In this document: piece after piece, positions 27,390 to 37,027 of the stretch | How the letters are laid out: each line of letters starts with the position of its first letter | Position numbering within the stretch: position 1 is the first letter of the stretch | Assembly: GCF_021730435.1 (NCBI RefSeq) | Contig: NZ_JABWGX010000007.1 | Span: 140,915 to 204,914, forward strand | Direction: 5' to 3' | Source: Xanthobacter agilis | GTDB lineage: Bacteria; Pseudomonadota; Alphaproteobacteria; Rhizobiales; Xanthobacteraceae | DNA length: 64,000 nucleotides | The notes under the pieces: generated by a model | What the model was told of the DNA's origin: nothing | Database searches by the model: none | What the model saw: only the letters and a program-made list of their open reading frames with translations | Program-made: the position numbers and the translations under genes

Positions 27390-28595
27390 ATGGCGGTTTC
27401 CGGCGCAAGGCCCCGCGTTTCATGGGCTTGCGACCCCGATGCCTCGCGCGGGCGGCTGGTGTTCGAGCCCGAAATGCCGCCCCGCAGCGGCTTCCGGCGC
27501 GACTGCGACCGCATCATCCATTCCACCGCCTTCCGGCGGCTGCGGCACAAGACCCAGGTGTTCGTGTTCAACGAAGGCGATCACTACCGCACCCGCCTCA
27601 CCCATACGCTGGAGGTGGTGCAGGTGGCGCGCTCCATCGCGCGGGCGCTCGGATTGGACGAGGATCTGGCGGAAGCGCTGGCCCTCGCCCATGATCTTGG
27701 CCATCCGCCGTTCGCCCATGCGGGAGAGCGCGCGCTCGACGCCTGCATGGCGCGGCACGGCGGCTTCGACCACAATGCCCAGTCGCTCCGGGTGGTGACG
27801 CGCATCGAGCGCCGCTATGCGCAGTTCGACGGCCTCAACCTGACCTGGGAGACCCTGGAAGGCATCGTCAAGCACAATGGTCCGCTCACCGATCGGGAGG
27901 GGCGCGGCATCGGCCATTATGCGGATGGGCTGCCCCATGCCATCGCGGTGCATTGCGCGCAGCAGGATCTGGATTTGTGGAGCCACGCCGGCCCCGAGGC
28001 GCAGGTCGCGGCCCTTGCCGACGACATCGCCTATGATGTGCACGACCTCGATGACGGCATCCGTGCCCGCATGTTCACCCTGGACGAGCTGGAGCCGCTG
28101 CCGTTGGTGGGCGAAGCCCTGCGCGAAGTGCGGACCCGCTATCCGGGCATCGACATGCCGCGCACGGTGAACGAGGTGCTGCGGCGCGTCATCACCCGCC
28201 TCATCCTGGATGTGGTGCGGCAGGGGGAGGCGGCGGCCACCGACAGCGCGGTCGCGTCCGCCGACCAGGTGCGGCGGCTGGGGCGCACGCTCATCACCTT
28301 CTCCCCCGAGATGGCGCAGGCCGAAAAGGCGCTGAAGGGCTTTCTCTACCCCCATATGTACCGGCACGAGCGGGTGAACCGCGTCATGGCCGAGGCGCAA
28401 CGGGTGGTGCGGGAGCTGTTCGCCCATTTCATGGCGGTGCCGCAGGACATGCCGCCCTCCTGGCAGCAGGATCTCGAAAGCCTGGACGAGACGCGCCGCG
28501 CCCGCCGGGTCACCGACTACATCGCCGGCATGACCGACCGCTACGCCCTCGACCAGCACGCCCGTTTCTTTGACACGACGCCGGATCTGCGATAG
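27390..28595 (+). CDS. dgt: Deoxyguanosinetriphosphate triphosphohydrolase-like protein
   Basis: A 401-residue HD-superfamily enzyme hydrolysing dNTPs to nucleoside and triphosphate. The metal-binding HD residues are in RLTHTLEVVQVARSIAR and LALAHDLGHPPFAHAGE, with the later DDIAYDVHDLDDGIR. ATG 27390 is chosen because GGAGG stands 8 nt before it; ATG 27354 is in frame but lacks such a site. argS follows 33 nt later, so they are probably cotranscribed, as in many related genomes. Confidence 0.92.
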   Translation: MAVSGARPRVSWACDPDASRGRLVFEPEMPPRSGFRRDCDRIIHSTAFRRLRHKTQVFVFNEGDHYRTRLTHTLEVVQVARSIARALGLDEDLAEALALAHDLGHPPFAHAGERALDACMARHGGFDHNAQSLRVVTRIERRYAQFDGLNLTWETLEGIVKHNGPLTDREGRGIGHYADGLPHAIAVHCAQQDLDLWSHAGPEAQVAALADDIAYDVHDLDDGIRARMFTLDELEPLPLVGEALREVRTRYPGIDMPRTVNEVLRRVITRLILDVVRQGEAAATDSAVASADQVRRLGRTLITFSPEMAQAEKALKGFLYPHMYRHERVNRVMAEAQRVVRELFAHFMAVPQDMPPSWQQDLESLDETRRARRVTDYIAGMTDRYALDQHARFFDTTPDLR

Positions 28596-28628
28596 GCGCC
28601 GCAGCGACCAACCCGATCGGACCTTTCC

Positions 28629-30401
28629 ATGAACGTCTACGCGATCTTCGCCGATCACGTCCGCGAAGCCGTCGCCGCCCTCGTTGCCGAGGGCCAGTTT
28701 GCCGAAGGCCGGGGCACCGGCCTCGATCTCTCCCGCGTGGTGGTGGAGCCGCCGCGCGACGCGAGCCACGGCGACCTTGCCACCAATGCCGCGCTGGTGC
28801 TGTCCAAGGACCTCGGGGCCAAACCCCGCGACCTCGCCGACAAGATCGCCGCCAAGCTGAAGCTGGTCGCCCATGTGACCAAGGTGGACGTGGCCGGTCC
28901 CGGTTTCATCAACCTGACCCTCGACACCGGCTTCTGGCCGCAGGTGCTCGCGGCGACCCTGGCGAAGGGCGCGGTGTTCGGCCGATCGAGCCTGGGCGCG
29001 GATGCGCCGGTGAACGTGGAATATGTCTCGGCCAATCCCACCGGTCCGATGCATGTGGGCCATTGCCGGGGCGCGGTGTTCGGCGATGCCATGGCGAACC
29101 TGCTGGCGTTCGCCGGCTACAAGGTGACGCGGGAATATTACATCAACGACGCCGGCGCCCAGGTGGACGTGCTCGGCCGTTCCGCCTATCTGCGCTATCG
29201 CGAGGCCGCCACCGGCGAAAAGGCCGAGATCCCGGACGGGCTATATCCCGGCGACTATCTGGTGCCGGTCGGCAAGGAGCTGGCGGAGATGCACGGCGGG
29301 GCCTATCTCGGCTCCCCCGAGAGCGAGTGGCTGCCGATCTTCCGCAGCTTCGCCATCGGTCAGATGATGAACATGATCCGCAACGATCTCGAAGCCCTGG
29401 GCATCGAATTCGACGTGTTCTTCTCCGAGCGCTCCCTCTCCGTCGGGGCGGTGGACAAGGTCGGCGCCACCATCGAAGCGCTGCGGGAATCGGGTGAGGT
29501 CTATGAAGGCCGCCTGCCGCCGCCCAAGGGCGCGCCCATCGAGGATTGGGAGGATCGCGAGCAGACCCTGTTCCGCTCCACCGCCTTTGGAGACGACGTG
29601 GACCGGCCGCTGAAGAAGTCCGACGGCAGCTACACCTACTTTGCGGGCGACATCGCCTATCACGAGGACAAGGTCGAGCGCGGCTTCCTGACGATGATCG
29701 ACGTGTGGGGCGCCGATCACGGCGGCTACGTCAAGCGCATGCAGGCGGCCGTGAAGGCCGTGTCGGCCGGCAAGGCGAGCCTGGACGTGGAGCTGATCCA
29801 GCTCGTGCGCCTGTTCCGCAACGGCGAGCCGGTGCGCATGTCGAAGCGGGCGGGCTCGTTCGTGACCCTGCGCGAGGTGGTGGATGAGGTCGGCCGCGAC
29901 GCGGTGCGCTTCATGATGCTGTTCCGCAAGAACGACGCACCGCTCGATTTCGATCTCGCCAAGGTCATCGAGCAGTCGCGCGAGAACCCCGTTTTCTACG
30001 TGCAATATGCCCATGCGCGGGCCAAATCGATTCTGCGCAATGCCGCCGCGGCGCTGCCGGGTCTGCCGGTGGAGCCCACAGCGTTCGTTGCCGCGCCCCT
30101 CGGCCGCCTTGAAGACGAGGGCGAAATCGGTCTCCTGAAGCGCATCGCCTCCTGGCCCCGGCTGGTGGAGCAGGCGGCGATCGCCCGCGAGCCCCATCGC
30201 GTGGCCTTCTATCTGCATGAGCTGGCAAGCGATTTCCACGGCCAGTGGAACCGCGGAAAAGACTTGCCACATTTACGCTTCATTATCGAGAATGATCGAG
30301 ATTTGACCTCGGCTCGCCTTGGCTTGGTGCACGGCGTGGCCACGGTACTCGCCTCCGGTCTGAAGGTGCTGGGGGTGGAGGCCGTCGACGAGATGAAGTG
30401 A
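28629..30401 (+). CDS. argS: Arginyl-tRNA synthetase
   Basis: Class I synthetase charging tRNA-Arg; 590 residues, full length. It has the ArgRS N-terminal additional domain, the HIGH-type motif in [18 protein letters not shown], and a KMSKS-like [17 protein letters not shown] anticodon-binding domain is at the end. It lies downstream of dgt and upstream of the SPOR-domain gene, the usual order in Hyphomicrobiales. The 3' flank carries a 17-bp tandem repeat array that starts 16 nt after the stop. Confidence 0.96.
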   Translation: MNVYAIFADHVREAVAALVAEGQFAEGRGTGLDLSRVVVEPPRDASHGDLATNAALVLSKDLGAKPRDLADKIAAKLKLVAHVTKVDVAGPGFINLTLDTGFWPQVLAATLAKGAVFGRSSLGADAPVNVEYVSANPTGPMHVGHCRGAVFGDAMANLLAFAGYKVTREYYINDAGAQVDVLGRSAYLRYREAATGEKAEIPDGLYPGDYLVPVGKELAEMHGGAYLGSPESEWLPIFRSFAIGQMMNMIRNDLEALGIEFDVFFSERSLSVGAVDKVGATIEALRESGEVYEGRLPPPKGAPIEDWEDREQTLFRSTAFGDDVDRPLKKSDGSYTYFAGDIAYHEDKVERGFLTMIDVWGADHGGYVKRMQAAVKAVSAGKASLDVELIQLVRLFRNGEPVRMSKRAGSFVTLREVVDEVGRDAVRFMMLFRKNDAPLDFDLAKVIEQSRENPVFYVQYAHARAKSILRNAAAALPGLPVEPTAFVAAPLGRLEDEGEIGLLKRIASWPRLVEQAAIAREPHRVAFYLHELASDFHGQWNRGKDLPHLRFIIENDRDLTSARLGLVHGVATVLASGLKVLGVEAVDEMK

Positions 30402-30417
30402 GGGCGCGTCCCGCGGC

Positions 30418-30518
30418 GTCACACGGCTCCCAGGGTCACATGGTTCCTTGAGTCAATTGGCTCCTTGGGCCACGCGGCTTCTCGGGCCACACGGCTCCTG
30501 GGTCAGACAGTTCCTTGA
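30418..30518. repeat. 17-bp minisatellite between argS and the SPOR gene
   Basis: Six imperfect head-to-tail units starting at 30418, 30435, 30452, 30469, 30486 (this one 16 bp) and 30502. The rough consensus is GYCACACGGCTCCTTGG. A seventh, degraded unit follows at 30519. The unit length is not a multiple of three and no gene crosses it, so it is a true noncoding array. It occupies almost the whole argS-SPOR intergenic gap. Confidence 0.85.
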
Positions 30519-30571
30519 GCCAGACAGCAGATCCGCCTGGGGCGGGACGGACGACAAGACATCGAGGCGAC

Positions 30572-32830
30572 ATGGTCGACGAAAGCAGGTTCCGCTACCG
30601 GCGTGATGCAGGCGCAAGGGACGATGGGGACGTCGGCGCGCGGGCTCCCTCCGCGCGTGAGGACACGCGCTTCGTGCAGGAGCGGCGGCCGGCGCCACCT
30701 GTTCCCGCGCGGCCTGCGCCGGCTGCTCCGGCAAGACCCGCGGCCCCTGTCGCCGAGGCCCCCGCAGCGCCTGCCCGTGCCGCGCCGCAGGGACCGGGAC
30801 GGGCCGCCGCCCAGGTGCCACCGGTCCAGTCGCCGCCGGTCCAGTCTCCACCGGTCCAGTCTCCGCCGCGCGCGGCGGCGCCACGCGCCACGCAGCCGGC
30901 CAGAGAGGCACTCCCCCCCAGAGAGGCCTCCCCCCAAAGCGTCGCCGCCACACCATCCGCCCGGCCCGCTGTTCGCCCGGCGGGGGCTCCCGTGGCGCGG
31001 CCGGTGGCTGCCCCAGCCCCGGCCCGGACCGGCGCGCCGCGCCCGCAAGGTGGGACCGCCGGTGCCGTGGACCCCTTAGCCGAACTGGCTCGCCTCATTG
31101 GCGAGCAGGATCCCTTTGCGGACTTCGAGGGGCTCCAGCCCGCATCCGCCGCGCTGCCGGCCGCTCCTCCGGCGCGTGCAGCGGTCGCGCCTTCCGCGTC
31201 CCGTGCCGAAGCCTCCGCGGCGGAGTCCCGGACGGTCGCCCGTCAGGATGCGCGCGTCGCCCGACGGCCGTCGGAGGGTGAGCGCGCCGGCGGCGATGCC
31301 GCCGCGCCTGCGCCGCGCGTGCCTGTGCGCCCCGCCGCGCCCCGTCAGACGATCGAGCGTGTCGGCCAGGACGCCACCCGCGCTCCCGCTCCCGCGCGGC
31401 CCGCGATTCAGGATCCTCCGACGTCGCGCACGGTTGCCCCGCCTCAACCGCGCCCTGCCGATCTCGGGCGCGGCGATCCGGGATTTGGCGACATTGACCT
31501 CGGCGACCCGCCGAGTCGCGCGGCGCCGCGACCCGCGGCCGCGCCCAATCTGCCGCGGCGCCAGGCTTCCCTTGCCGCTCCGCCCCAGCGCGCCGCCCTC
31601 ATGCCGCCGCGCACCGCTGGTGAGCCGGTGGACCGCAGCGCGACCTCGGTGCGCCTCGGCTACGGTTCGCTCGCCCATCAGGCGCAGGTGCCGCCGGTTG
31701 GCGGTCGCCCGGTTTCCGAACGGCGCCCCGCGTCCGAGGGGGACGATGCCTTTGATGAGCGGCCGACCCGTTCCGCGAAGGTTCGTGCGGCGGCGCCCGA
31801 AGAGCCCCGGCGCCCCCCGATCCAGGTTCAGCCCCCGCTCCAGCCCCAGGCTTATGCCCCGGCGCAGGAGCAGGCGGCCGGTTATGCGTATGCCTCGCCA
31901 CGCCGCCCGGAGGGGGAAGAGGATTACGAGGACTACGACGAGGCCTATGACCCGCAATATGGGGAAGACGGCTACATGCCGCCCCACGGGGAGGAGGTCT
32001 ATGACGGCGACGCCAAGCGGCGGAAGGGGCGATCGGCGCTGCTCCTGGTGGCTGCGGTGCTCGGCATCATCGTCGCCGGTACGGCGGGTGTGTTCGCCTA
32101 TCGCATGGCGGTGCAGGGCTCGTCGGTGAGTGTTAGTGGTGGGCCTCCGGTGATCCGTGCCGACACGGCGCCGAGCAAGATCATGTCGCCGCCGAACAGC
32201 ACGCCGCAGGATGCGCAACAAAAGCTGATCTATGATCGCGTGGGCGCCGGTGCCGGCGGCAACGAGAAGATGCTGCCGCGTGAGGAGCAGCCGGTGGACG
32301 TGAACACGGCGGCCCTGCGTTCGGCGACGCCGGCCGCGACCGATCCGGTCATCAATTCGCTGTCCACGGAGCCGAAGCGCGTGCGCACCTTGACCGTGCG
32401 GGCCGATGGTACCGTTGCGCCTGAAAGTTCCGCGCAGCCGAGCGCGCCGGCCGGTGGCCCGAGCGCCGGCGTGCAGGCCCTCCAGGCCTACGCCGCGAGC
32501 CAGATGCCCGGAGCCCCGCCCACACTGGTGACCGTGCCTGCTGGCAACGCAAAGATCGAGGCGCCGCCGGTGACCCGTGGTGGCGACTATGTGGTGCAGG
32601 TGGCCTCGCAGCGTTCGGAAGCGGACGCCATGGGCTCTTGGAAGGCGCTGCAAACCCGGTATCCCAATCTGCTCGGCACCTATTCCGCCGCGGTGAAGAA
32701 GGCGGATCTGGGCGACCGGGGCATCTATTACCGGGCGCAGGTGGGTCCGTTCGCCTCGAAGGATCAGGCGAACGATCTCTGCCAGTCGTTGCGCGCGCAG
32801 GGCGGAGACTGCATGGTCACCCGGAACTGA
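30572..32830 (+). CDS. SPOR-domain membrane protein with long disordered region
   Basis: A 752-residue protein. The first about 480 residues are low-complexity, rich in Pro, Ala and Arg, and probably disordered. A single membrane helix (SALLLVAAVLGIIVAGTAG) follows near residue 488. At the C-terminus (about 675-752) is a SPOR domain (YVVQVASQRSEADAMGSWKAL ... YYRAQVGPFASKDQANDLC). SPOR domains bind denuded glycan strands at the division septum, so a septal role in the periplasm with a long cytoplasmic tail is likely. ATG 30572 is preferred over an in-frame start at 30515, which lies in the minisatellite. A three-unit 15-bp tandem repeat encodes PPVQS three times (residues 83-97). Confidence 0.85.
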   Translation: MVDESRFRYRRDAGARDDGDVGARAPSAREDTRFVQERRPAPPVPARPAPAAPARPAAPVAEAPAAPARAAPQGPGRAAAQVPPVQSPPVQSPPVQSPPRAAAPRATQPAREALPPREASPQSVAATPSARPAVRPAGAPVARPVAAPAPARTGAPRPQGGTAGAVDPLAELARLIGEQDPFADFEGLQPASAALPAAPPARAAVAPSASRAEASAAESRTVARQDARVARRPSEGERAGGDAAAPAPRVPVRPAAPRQTIERVGQDATRAPAPARPAIQDPPTSRTVAPPQPRPADLGRGDPGFGDIDLGDPPSRAAPRPAAAPNLPRRQASLAAPPQRAALMPPRTAGEPVDRSATSVRLGYGSLAHQAQVPPVGGRPVSERRPASEGDDAFDERPTRSAKVRAAAPEEPRRPPIQVQPPLQPQAYAPAQEQAAGYAYASPRRPEGEEDYEDYDEAYDPQYGEDGYMPPHGEEVYDGDAKRRKGRSALLLVAAVLGIIVAGTAGVFAYRMAVQGSSVSVSGGPPVIRADTAPSKIMSPPNSTPQDAQQKLIYDRVGAGAGGNEKMLPREEQPVDVNTAALRSATPAATDPVINSLSTEPKRVRTLTVRADGTVAPESSAQPSAPAGGPSAGVQALQAYAASQMPGAPPTLVTVPAGNAKIEAPPVTRGGDYVVQVASQRSEADAMGSWKALQTRYPNLLGTYSAAVKKADLGDRGIYYRAQVGPFASKDQANDLCQSLRAQGGDCMVTRN
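30818..30862 (+). repeat. In-frame 15-bp tandem repeat (three units) in the SPOR gene
   Basis: Units begin at 30818, 30833 and 30848 and differ only at wobble positions; each encodes PPVQS. The unit is a multiple of three, so gain or loss of copies would keep the frame. Confidence 0.85.
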
Positions 32831-32893
32831 GTGCGGGCCGGATCGACCGGGCGACCGTCAGCGGCGCCCGGCTTTCCCCACGTGTTGCCAGAC

Positions 32894-32927
32894 GCCCCCG
32901 GATCTGCCTGTGCGCAGATCCGGGGGC
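32894..32927 (+). terminator. GC-rich terminator-like hairpin after the SPOR gene
   Basis: A perfect 13-bp stem, GCCCCCGGATCTG (32894-32906) with CAGATCCGGGGGC (32915-32927), around an 8-nt loop. No T-run follows, so it may be an RNA-stabilising hairpin or attenuated terminator. Confidence 0.5.
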
Positions 32928-33015
32928 GTTCGCGTTTCGGGGCGATTGCCTCACCCCATCGGCCTCGGTCTCTGAGCGGCGCCAAGTGGGTACGCTCAAA
33001 CGCCGCGCCGGCTTT

Positions 33016-33052
33016 GCCAAAGGCCCATGAGTTAGACTCATGGGCCTTTGGC
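33016..33052. terminator. Bidirectional terminator between SPOR gene and ATPase gene
   Basis: A perfect 16-bp stem, GCCAAAGGCCCATGAG (33016-33031) with CTCATGGGCCTTTGGC (33037-33052), around loop TTAGA. It sits between two convergent genes and ends 1 nt before the ATPase stop codon. It shares the AAAGGCCC...GGGCCTTT core with the valS terminator. Confidence 0.8.
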
Positions 33053-33053
33053 A

Positions 33054-33950
33054 TCAGCTGGGCTTGAGCGGCGCGCCGATGCGGCCGGCGAGATCCTGGA
33101 TATATTGGTAGGCGGTGCGACCCGAGCGGGCGCCGCGGGTGGTGGCCCATTCGAGCGCTTCCGGGCGCCATTGGGCCTCGGCCACGGGCAGGCCGTGATG
33201 CGCCACATAGGCGGCCACCATGGCTAGGTATTCGTCCTGGCTGCATTTGTGAAAGCCCAGCCACAGGCCGAACCGGTCGGACAGCGACACCTTCTCTTCC
33301 ACCGCCTCCCCGGGATTGATGGCGGTGGAGCGTTCGTTCTCCATCATGTCGCGGGGCAGCAGGTGCCGGCGATTGGATGTGGCGTAGAAGATCACGTTGT
33401 CGGGCCGCCCCTCGATGCCGCCCTCCAGCACCGCCTTCAAGGACTTGTAGGACGTGTCATCGGCGTCGAATGAGAGATCGTCGCAGAAGACGATGAAGCG
33501 ATGGTAGGCGCCACGCACCAGTCCCATCAGGGCGGGAAGGGTCTCGATATCCTCCCGATGGATTTCCACCAGCTTCAGGCGGCGGGATTGATCGCCGGGC
33601 AGGGCGCCGTTGACCGCCGCGTGGGCGGCCTTGACCAGCGAACTCTTGCCCATGCCGCGCGCGCCCCACAGCAGGGCGTTGTTGGCGGGCAAGCCGGTGG
33701 CGAAGCGGCGGGTGTTGTCCACCAGTTGGTCGCGCACGCGGTCGATGCCCTGCAACAGGTCCATGTCCACGCGGTTCACGCGCGGCACCGGCTCGAAGCG
33801 CGGCGGTTCGGTCTGCCAGACGAAGGCGTCGGCAGCATCGAAATCCGGCGCGGGGACCTGGGGCGCTGCCAAGCGGTCGAGGGCGGCGGCGATCCGCTCC
33901 AGAAGGGTGAGAGCGGCGGAAACGGCGGTCGATTCCAAGTGTTCAGACAT
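33054..33950 (-). CDS. DUF815-type AAA+ ATPase
   Basis: A 298-residue ATPase of the DUF815 family. It has Walker A GARGMGKSSLV, Walker B-like FIVFCDDLSFDAD, the sensor segment VIFYATSNRRHLLPRDMMEN, and the downstream LSDRFGLWLGFHKCSQDEYL. The family is widespread in proteobacteria, but its role is not well defined. GGAGGAAAAC directly before ATG 33950 fixes the start. It is a single-gene unit facing the SPOR gene, with a shared terminator. Confidence 0.82.
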   Translation of the reverse strand: MSEHLESTAVSAALTLLERIAAALDRLAAPQVPAPDFDAADAFVWQTEPPRFEPVPRVNRVDMDLLQGIDRVRDQLVDNTRRFATGLPANNALLWGARGMGKSSLVKAAHAAVNGALPGDQSRRLKLVEIHREDIETLPALMGLVRGAYHRFIVFCDDLSFDADDTSYKSLKAVLEGGIEGRPDNVIFYATSNRRHLLPRDMMENERSTAINPGEAVEEKVSLSDRFGLWLGFHKCSQDEYLAMVAAYVAHHGLPVAEAQWRPEALEWATTRGARSGRTAYQYIQDLAGRIGAPLKPS

Positions 33951-34333
33951 GTTTTCCTCCCCGCGTCCCGATAAGGCGCGCGCCAGGAGACGGCAAGGCG
34001 GATGGCGCGGGTCTGCCGCGCGAGCCATGCCGATCCCGCAGGGGTGCATATCCCGCAGGGTGCATATCCACCATGGGTGCAGGTGATCGCGCGGCCCTGG
34101 GGTGTTGCCGCGCCGCATCACGCGCGCGAAGGAATGTGCACTGCGGAAAGCTTGCCTTAACTTTTCCGCATCAGGCTGAGACCACTGGGGTGATCGGGGC
34201 GAACCAAGCCTGTGCTGAATGCGTGGGGTACGGCGCGCGCAGGCGGGGGATCGGTTTGAATCGAAGGGCGATGCCGGCCGGGCTGTGGTCCGCGGGCGTC
34301 ACCCTTTTCAAGAGCAGCTTGCCGGAGAGGCCG
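33951..34333 (+). other. Intergenic stretch between divergent genes
   Basis: About 380 nt between the start of the DUF815 ATPase and the secreted-protein gene, which diverge, so promoters for both are expected. A direct repeat of about 13 nt (ATCCCGCAGGGTG-like, near 34030 and 34049) is visible. No RNA gene recognised. Confidence 0.4.
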
Positions 34334-34984
34334 ATGCAACCCATTCGACACGCGCCCGTCATTGCCTTCGCCTGTGGTGTCCTGCTGGCGACAGGGGCTC
34401 ACGCGCAAACCGCCGTCACGGCGAAACGCAGCCTGAACGCGGACGGCACGACAGCCATGACCTACGCCAGCGACCTGTCGGAGGTCGGCACGCAGGTTGG
34501 GCTCGACATGTCGGCCGCCAAGACCACGGTCGCGCCGGTCACGACGGCGGAGGCCAATACGGTAAGCGGCACCGCTTATGCGAAAGTGACACTGGCGGCC
34601 CTGCCCGACTGGCTGCTGTGGCAGAAGGGGGCTGTGAATGTCGCCGTCAGCCCCACCGATGAGGAAACCAAGCTCGGCACCACCCTGTCGCGGACCTGGA
34701 CCGTCAACGACGGCCTCAAGGCCGAGCTTGCCGACAGCTATGTGGTCGGCCGCAGCGGGGTCGTGAACGGCTGGCAGATGGACAAGTCCTTGAGCGTGAC
34801 CGGGCTCGCCACCGACACCACCCTTTCCGTGGGGGCGCGGCTGACCGACGAGGTGCAGCGCATGCTGCCTAGCGTGAGTGCCCAGCAGAAGGTGCTTGGC
34901 GGCATCCAGGTGACGACCACGGTGGCCGACACGGGCTCCGACATCAACAAGAGCATCACTGCAGGCTTCTCGCACCGCTGGTGA
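34334..34984 (+). CDS. Secreted beta-barrel-like protein, function unknown
   Basis: A 216-residue protein with a clear signal peptide (hydrophobic run ending ATGAHAQ). The mature part is rich in Thr, Val and Ser with alternating-residue strands (for example TTTVADTGSDINKSITAGF) and ends in HRW. A C-terminal aromatic residue after a beta strand is typical of outer-membrane barrels recognised by the BAM machinery. I do not recognise a named family. GGAGAGG precedes ATG 34334. It faces the TSUP transporter gene, 21 nt away. Confidence 0.72.
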   Translation: MQPIRHAPVIAFACGVLLATGAHAQTAVTAKRSLNADGTTAMTYASDLSEVGTQVGLDMSAAKTTVAPVTTAEANTVSGTAYAKVTLAALPDWLLWQKGAVNVAVSPTDEETKLGTTLSRTWTVNDGLKAELADSYVVGRSGVVNGWQMDKSLSVTGLATDTTLSVGARLTDEVQRMLPSVSAQQKVLGGIQVTTTVADTGSDINKSITAGFSHRW

Positions 34985-35005
34985 CGGTGCGCGGGAAAGC
35001 CGGCG

Positions 35006-35842
35006 CTATCGCCAGACGATGGCCACCACGAAGCGGGCCGCGACCACCAGAAGGAACGCGCCGAACCCGATCTCCAGGTGGCGCCGGCTGAGCCGATGGG
35101 CGAGCCGGGCGCCCACCGGCGCGAACACCGCCGCCAGCGGCGCCATCAGCACGAAGCCGAGTACCGAGACATAGCCCAGAGACAGGGGCGGCAGCTCCGA
35201 AAGGTGGGGCCAGCCGGCGACCGCGTAGCCGATGACGCCCGGCAGGGGGATGAAGATGCCGATGCCGGCGGAAGTGCCCACCGCCGCGTGAATCGGAACG
35301 CCATAGAGCAGCAGGATGTTGGTGGCGATGCCGCCGCCCGAGATGCCCACCAGGGACGAGGCGAGGCCGATCACGAAGCCGTACAGGGACATGAGGCCCG
35401 GGCCTGGAAGCTGCGCGCCGATCTGGATGTCGTTGCGGCCGATCAGGCTTTTCACGCCGAGCACGCTCACCACCACCACGAACACCGCCTGCAACACCCA
35501 GCCCGGCACAAAGGCGGCGATGGCGCTGCCGGTGATGATGCCGGCAATGGCGGGCAGGCGCCAGCGCTTCACCACGCCGGGCAGCACCGCCCCCTTCTTC
35601 TGGTGGGCGCGATAGGAGGTCACGGCGGTGGGGATGATGATGGCGAGCGAGGTGCCGACGCACAGCTGCATGCGGACGCTTTGTTCCACGCCGATGACGC
35701 GGAACACCTCATAAAGCACCGGCACCATGACGCCGCCGCCGCCGACCCCCAGCATCCCGGCAATAAGCCCGGTGAGAATGCCGCCGGCGAGCAGCGCCAG
35801 GCACAGGCTGGCGAGGTCGCCCCAGGACATGGACGAGAGCAC
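35006..35842 (-). CDS. TSUP (TauE/SafE) family membrane transporter
   Basis: A roughly 278-residue protein with about eight membrane helices in two homologous halves. Each half begins with a glycine-rich signature: GGILTGLIAGMLGVGGGGVMVPVL near the N-terminus and GLASSLVGISGGGIATNILLL in the second half. TSUP proteins move sulfite, sulfoacetate or other organosulfur anions; the substrate here is unknown. The GTG at 35842 has GGAGG six nt upstream, so I prefer it to the ATG at 35830. Confidence 0.85.
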   Translation of the reverse strand: MLSSMSWGDLASLCLALLAGGILTGLIAGMLGVGGGGVMVPVLYEVFRVIGVEQSVRMQLCVGTSLAIIIPTAVTSYRAHQKKGAVLPGVVKRWRLPAIAGIITGSAIAAFVPGWVLQAVFVVVVSVLGVKSLIGRNDIQIGAQLPGPGLMSLYGFVIGLASSLVGISGGGIATNILLLYGVPIHAAVGTSAGIGIFIPLPGVIGYAVAGWPHLSELPPLSLGYVSVLGFVLMAPLAAVFAPVGARLAHRLSRRHLEIGFGAFLLVVAARFVVAIVWR

Positions 35843-36031
35843 GCGGGACCTCCAAGGAAATGGCGGGGCCGCAGCGTGTCGAGGCACACGGGCGCCGGCC
35901 GCGAAGGCGGGTGAGGCCAGACGGAGAACCGGTCGCGGCTGCGCCGAAAAGGGTTTCACGGACGTGGCGGGTGGAACGGGGCCTGTTTGCTCCGGTTCGT
36001 CCGCCGTGTCCAGGGAAAGCCGTGGGAGGTA

Positions 36032-37027
36032 TCAAGCAGCGGCGACATCGCGCCGGCGCACATGGTCGACCGCCGTGCGCAGCACCTCCAGCCCGGCCCC
36101 CGGCTTCACCGATTCGGTGGCGAGATGGCGCCGGAACAGGCGCGATCCCCTTTTGCCGCCGAACAGGCCCAGCATGTGGCGGGTGATGTCGGACAAGCGC
36201 CCGCCGGCCGCCAGATGGGCGGCCACATAAGGCTCGAAGGCCTCCAGGGCGGCGTAGGTGTCGGCGAAGGGGGCGGGCGTGCCGAACAGATGCGGGTCCA
36301 CGTCGTGAAGCAGCTCGGGCTCGTGGTAGGCGGCGCGGCCGAGCATCATGCCGTCGAGCCCGGCGCTTGCCGCGAGGCCCGCGTCGATGCCGGCGATGCC
36401 GCCGTTGAGCGCGATGAGCACCTGCGGCAGGCGCTGCTTCAGGCGGCGCACGCGCGCGTAGTCGAGCGGCGGGACGTCACGATTCTCGCGCGGCGAAAGC
36501 CCTTTCAGCCACGCCTTGCGGGCATGGACGATGAGCCCGTCGGTGCCGGCCGCCAACACGGCGTCGGCGAGTTGGTCGAGGGCCTCCTCGGGGTCCTGGT
36601 CATCGACGCCGATGCGGCACTTCACGGTGACGGGGAGGGCGGCGGCCTCCTTCATGGCGGCGACGCATTCGGCCACCAGGGCCGGCTCGCGCATCAGGCA
36701 GGCCCCGAAATTGCCGCCCTGCACGCGGTCGGACGGGCAGCCTACATTGAGATTGATCTCGTCATAGCCATAGTCGGCGCAGATGCGGGCGGCCGCGGCG
36801 AGCTGAATCGGATCACTGCCCCCAAGCTGCACCGCCACCGGATGCTCCTGCGCGCCAAATCCGAGCAGCCGCTCCCGGTCCCCGTGGATAATGGCGGGGG
36901 CGGTGACCATCTCCGTATAGAGTCGCGCATGGCGCGAAAACGTCCGATGAAACGCACGGCAATGCCGATCCGTCCAATCCAGCATGGGGGCGATGGAGAA
37001 GCGCAAGCTATTCGGGTATAAGGACAA
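36032..37027 (-). CDS. dusA: tRNA-dihydrouridine synthase A
   Basis: FMN-dependent enzyme reducing U20/U20a in tRNA. It has FSIAPMLDWTDRHCRAFHR at the start (flavin-binding), EINLNVGCPSDRVQGGNFGACLM with the catalytic Cys, VHARKAWLKGLSPRENR and NGGI for the flavin phosphate. Length is about 331 residues. No ATG covers the essential SIAPM segment, so a TTG start at 37027 is taken, with GGAG about 10 nt upstream. The 5' end of dusA is a known integration site for prophages and islands in related bacteria. Here atypical AT-rich DNA begins within 500 nt upstream of it. Confidence 0.92.
   Translation of the reverse strand: MSLYPNSLRFSIAPMLDWTDRHCRAFHRTFSRHARLYTEMVTAPAIIHGDRERLLGFGAQEHPVAVQLGGSDPIQLAAAARICADYGYDEINLNVGCPSDRVQGGNFGACLMREPALVAECVAAMKEAAALPVTVKCRIGVDDQDPEEALDQLADAVLAAGTDGLIVHARKAWLKGLSPRENRDVPPLDYARVRRLKQRLPQVLIALNGGIAGIDAGLAASAGLDGMMLGRAAYHEPELLHDVDPHLFGTPAPFADTYAALEAFEPYVAAHLAAGGRLSDITRHMLGLFGGKRGSRLFRRHLATESVKPGAGLEVLRTAVDHVRRRDVAAA

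Noticed and set aside
30418..30518. Array considered as a CRISPR
   Set aside because: Units are 17 bp, directly adjacent and without unique spacers, so it is a tandem minisatellite.
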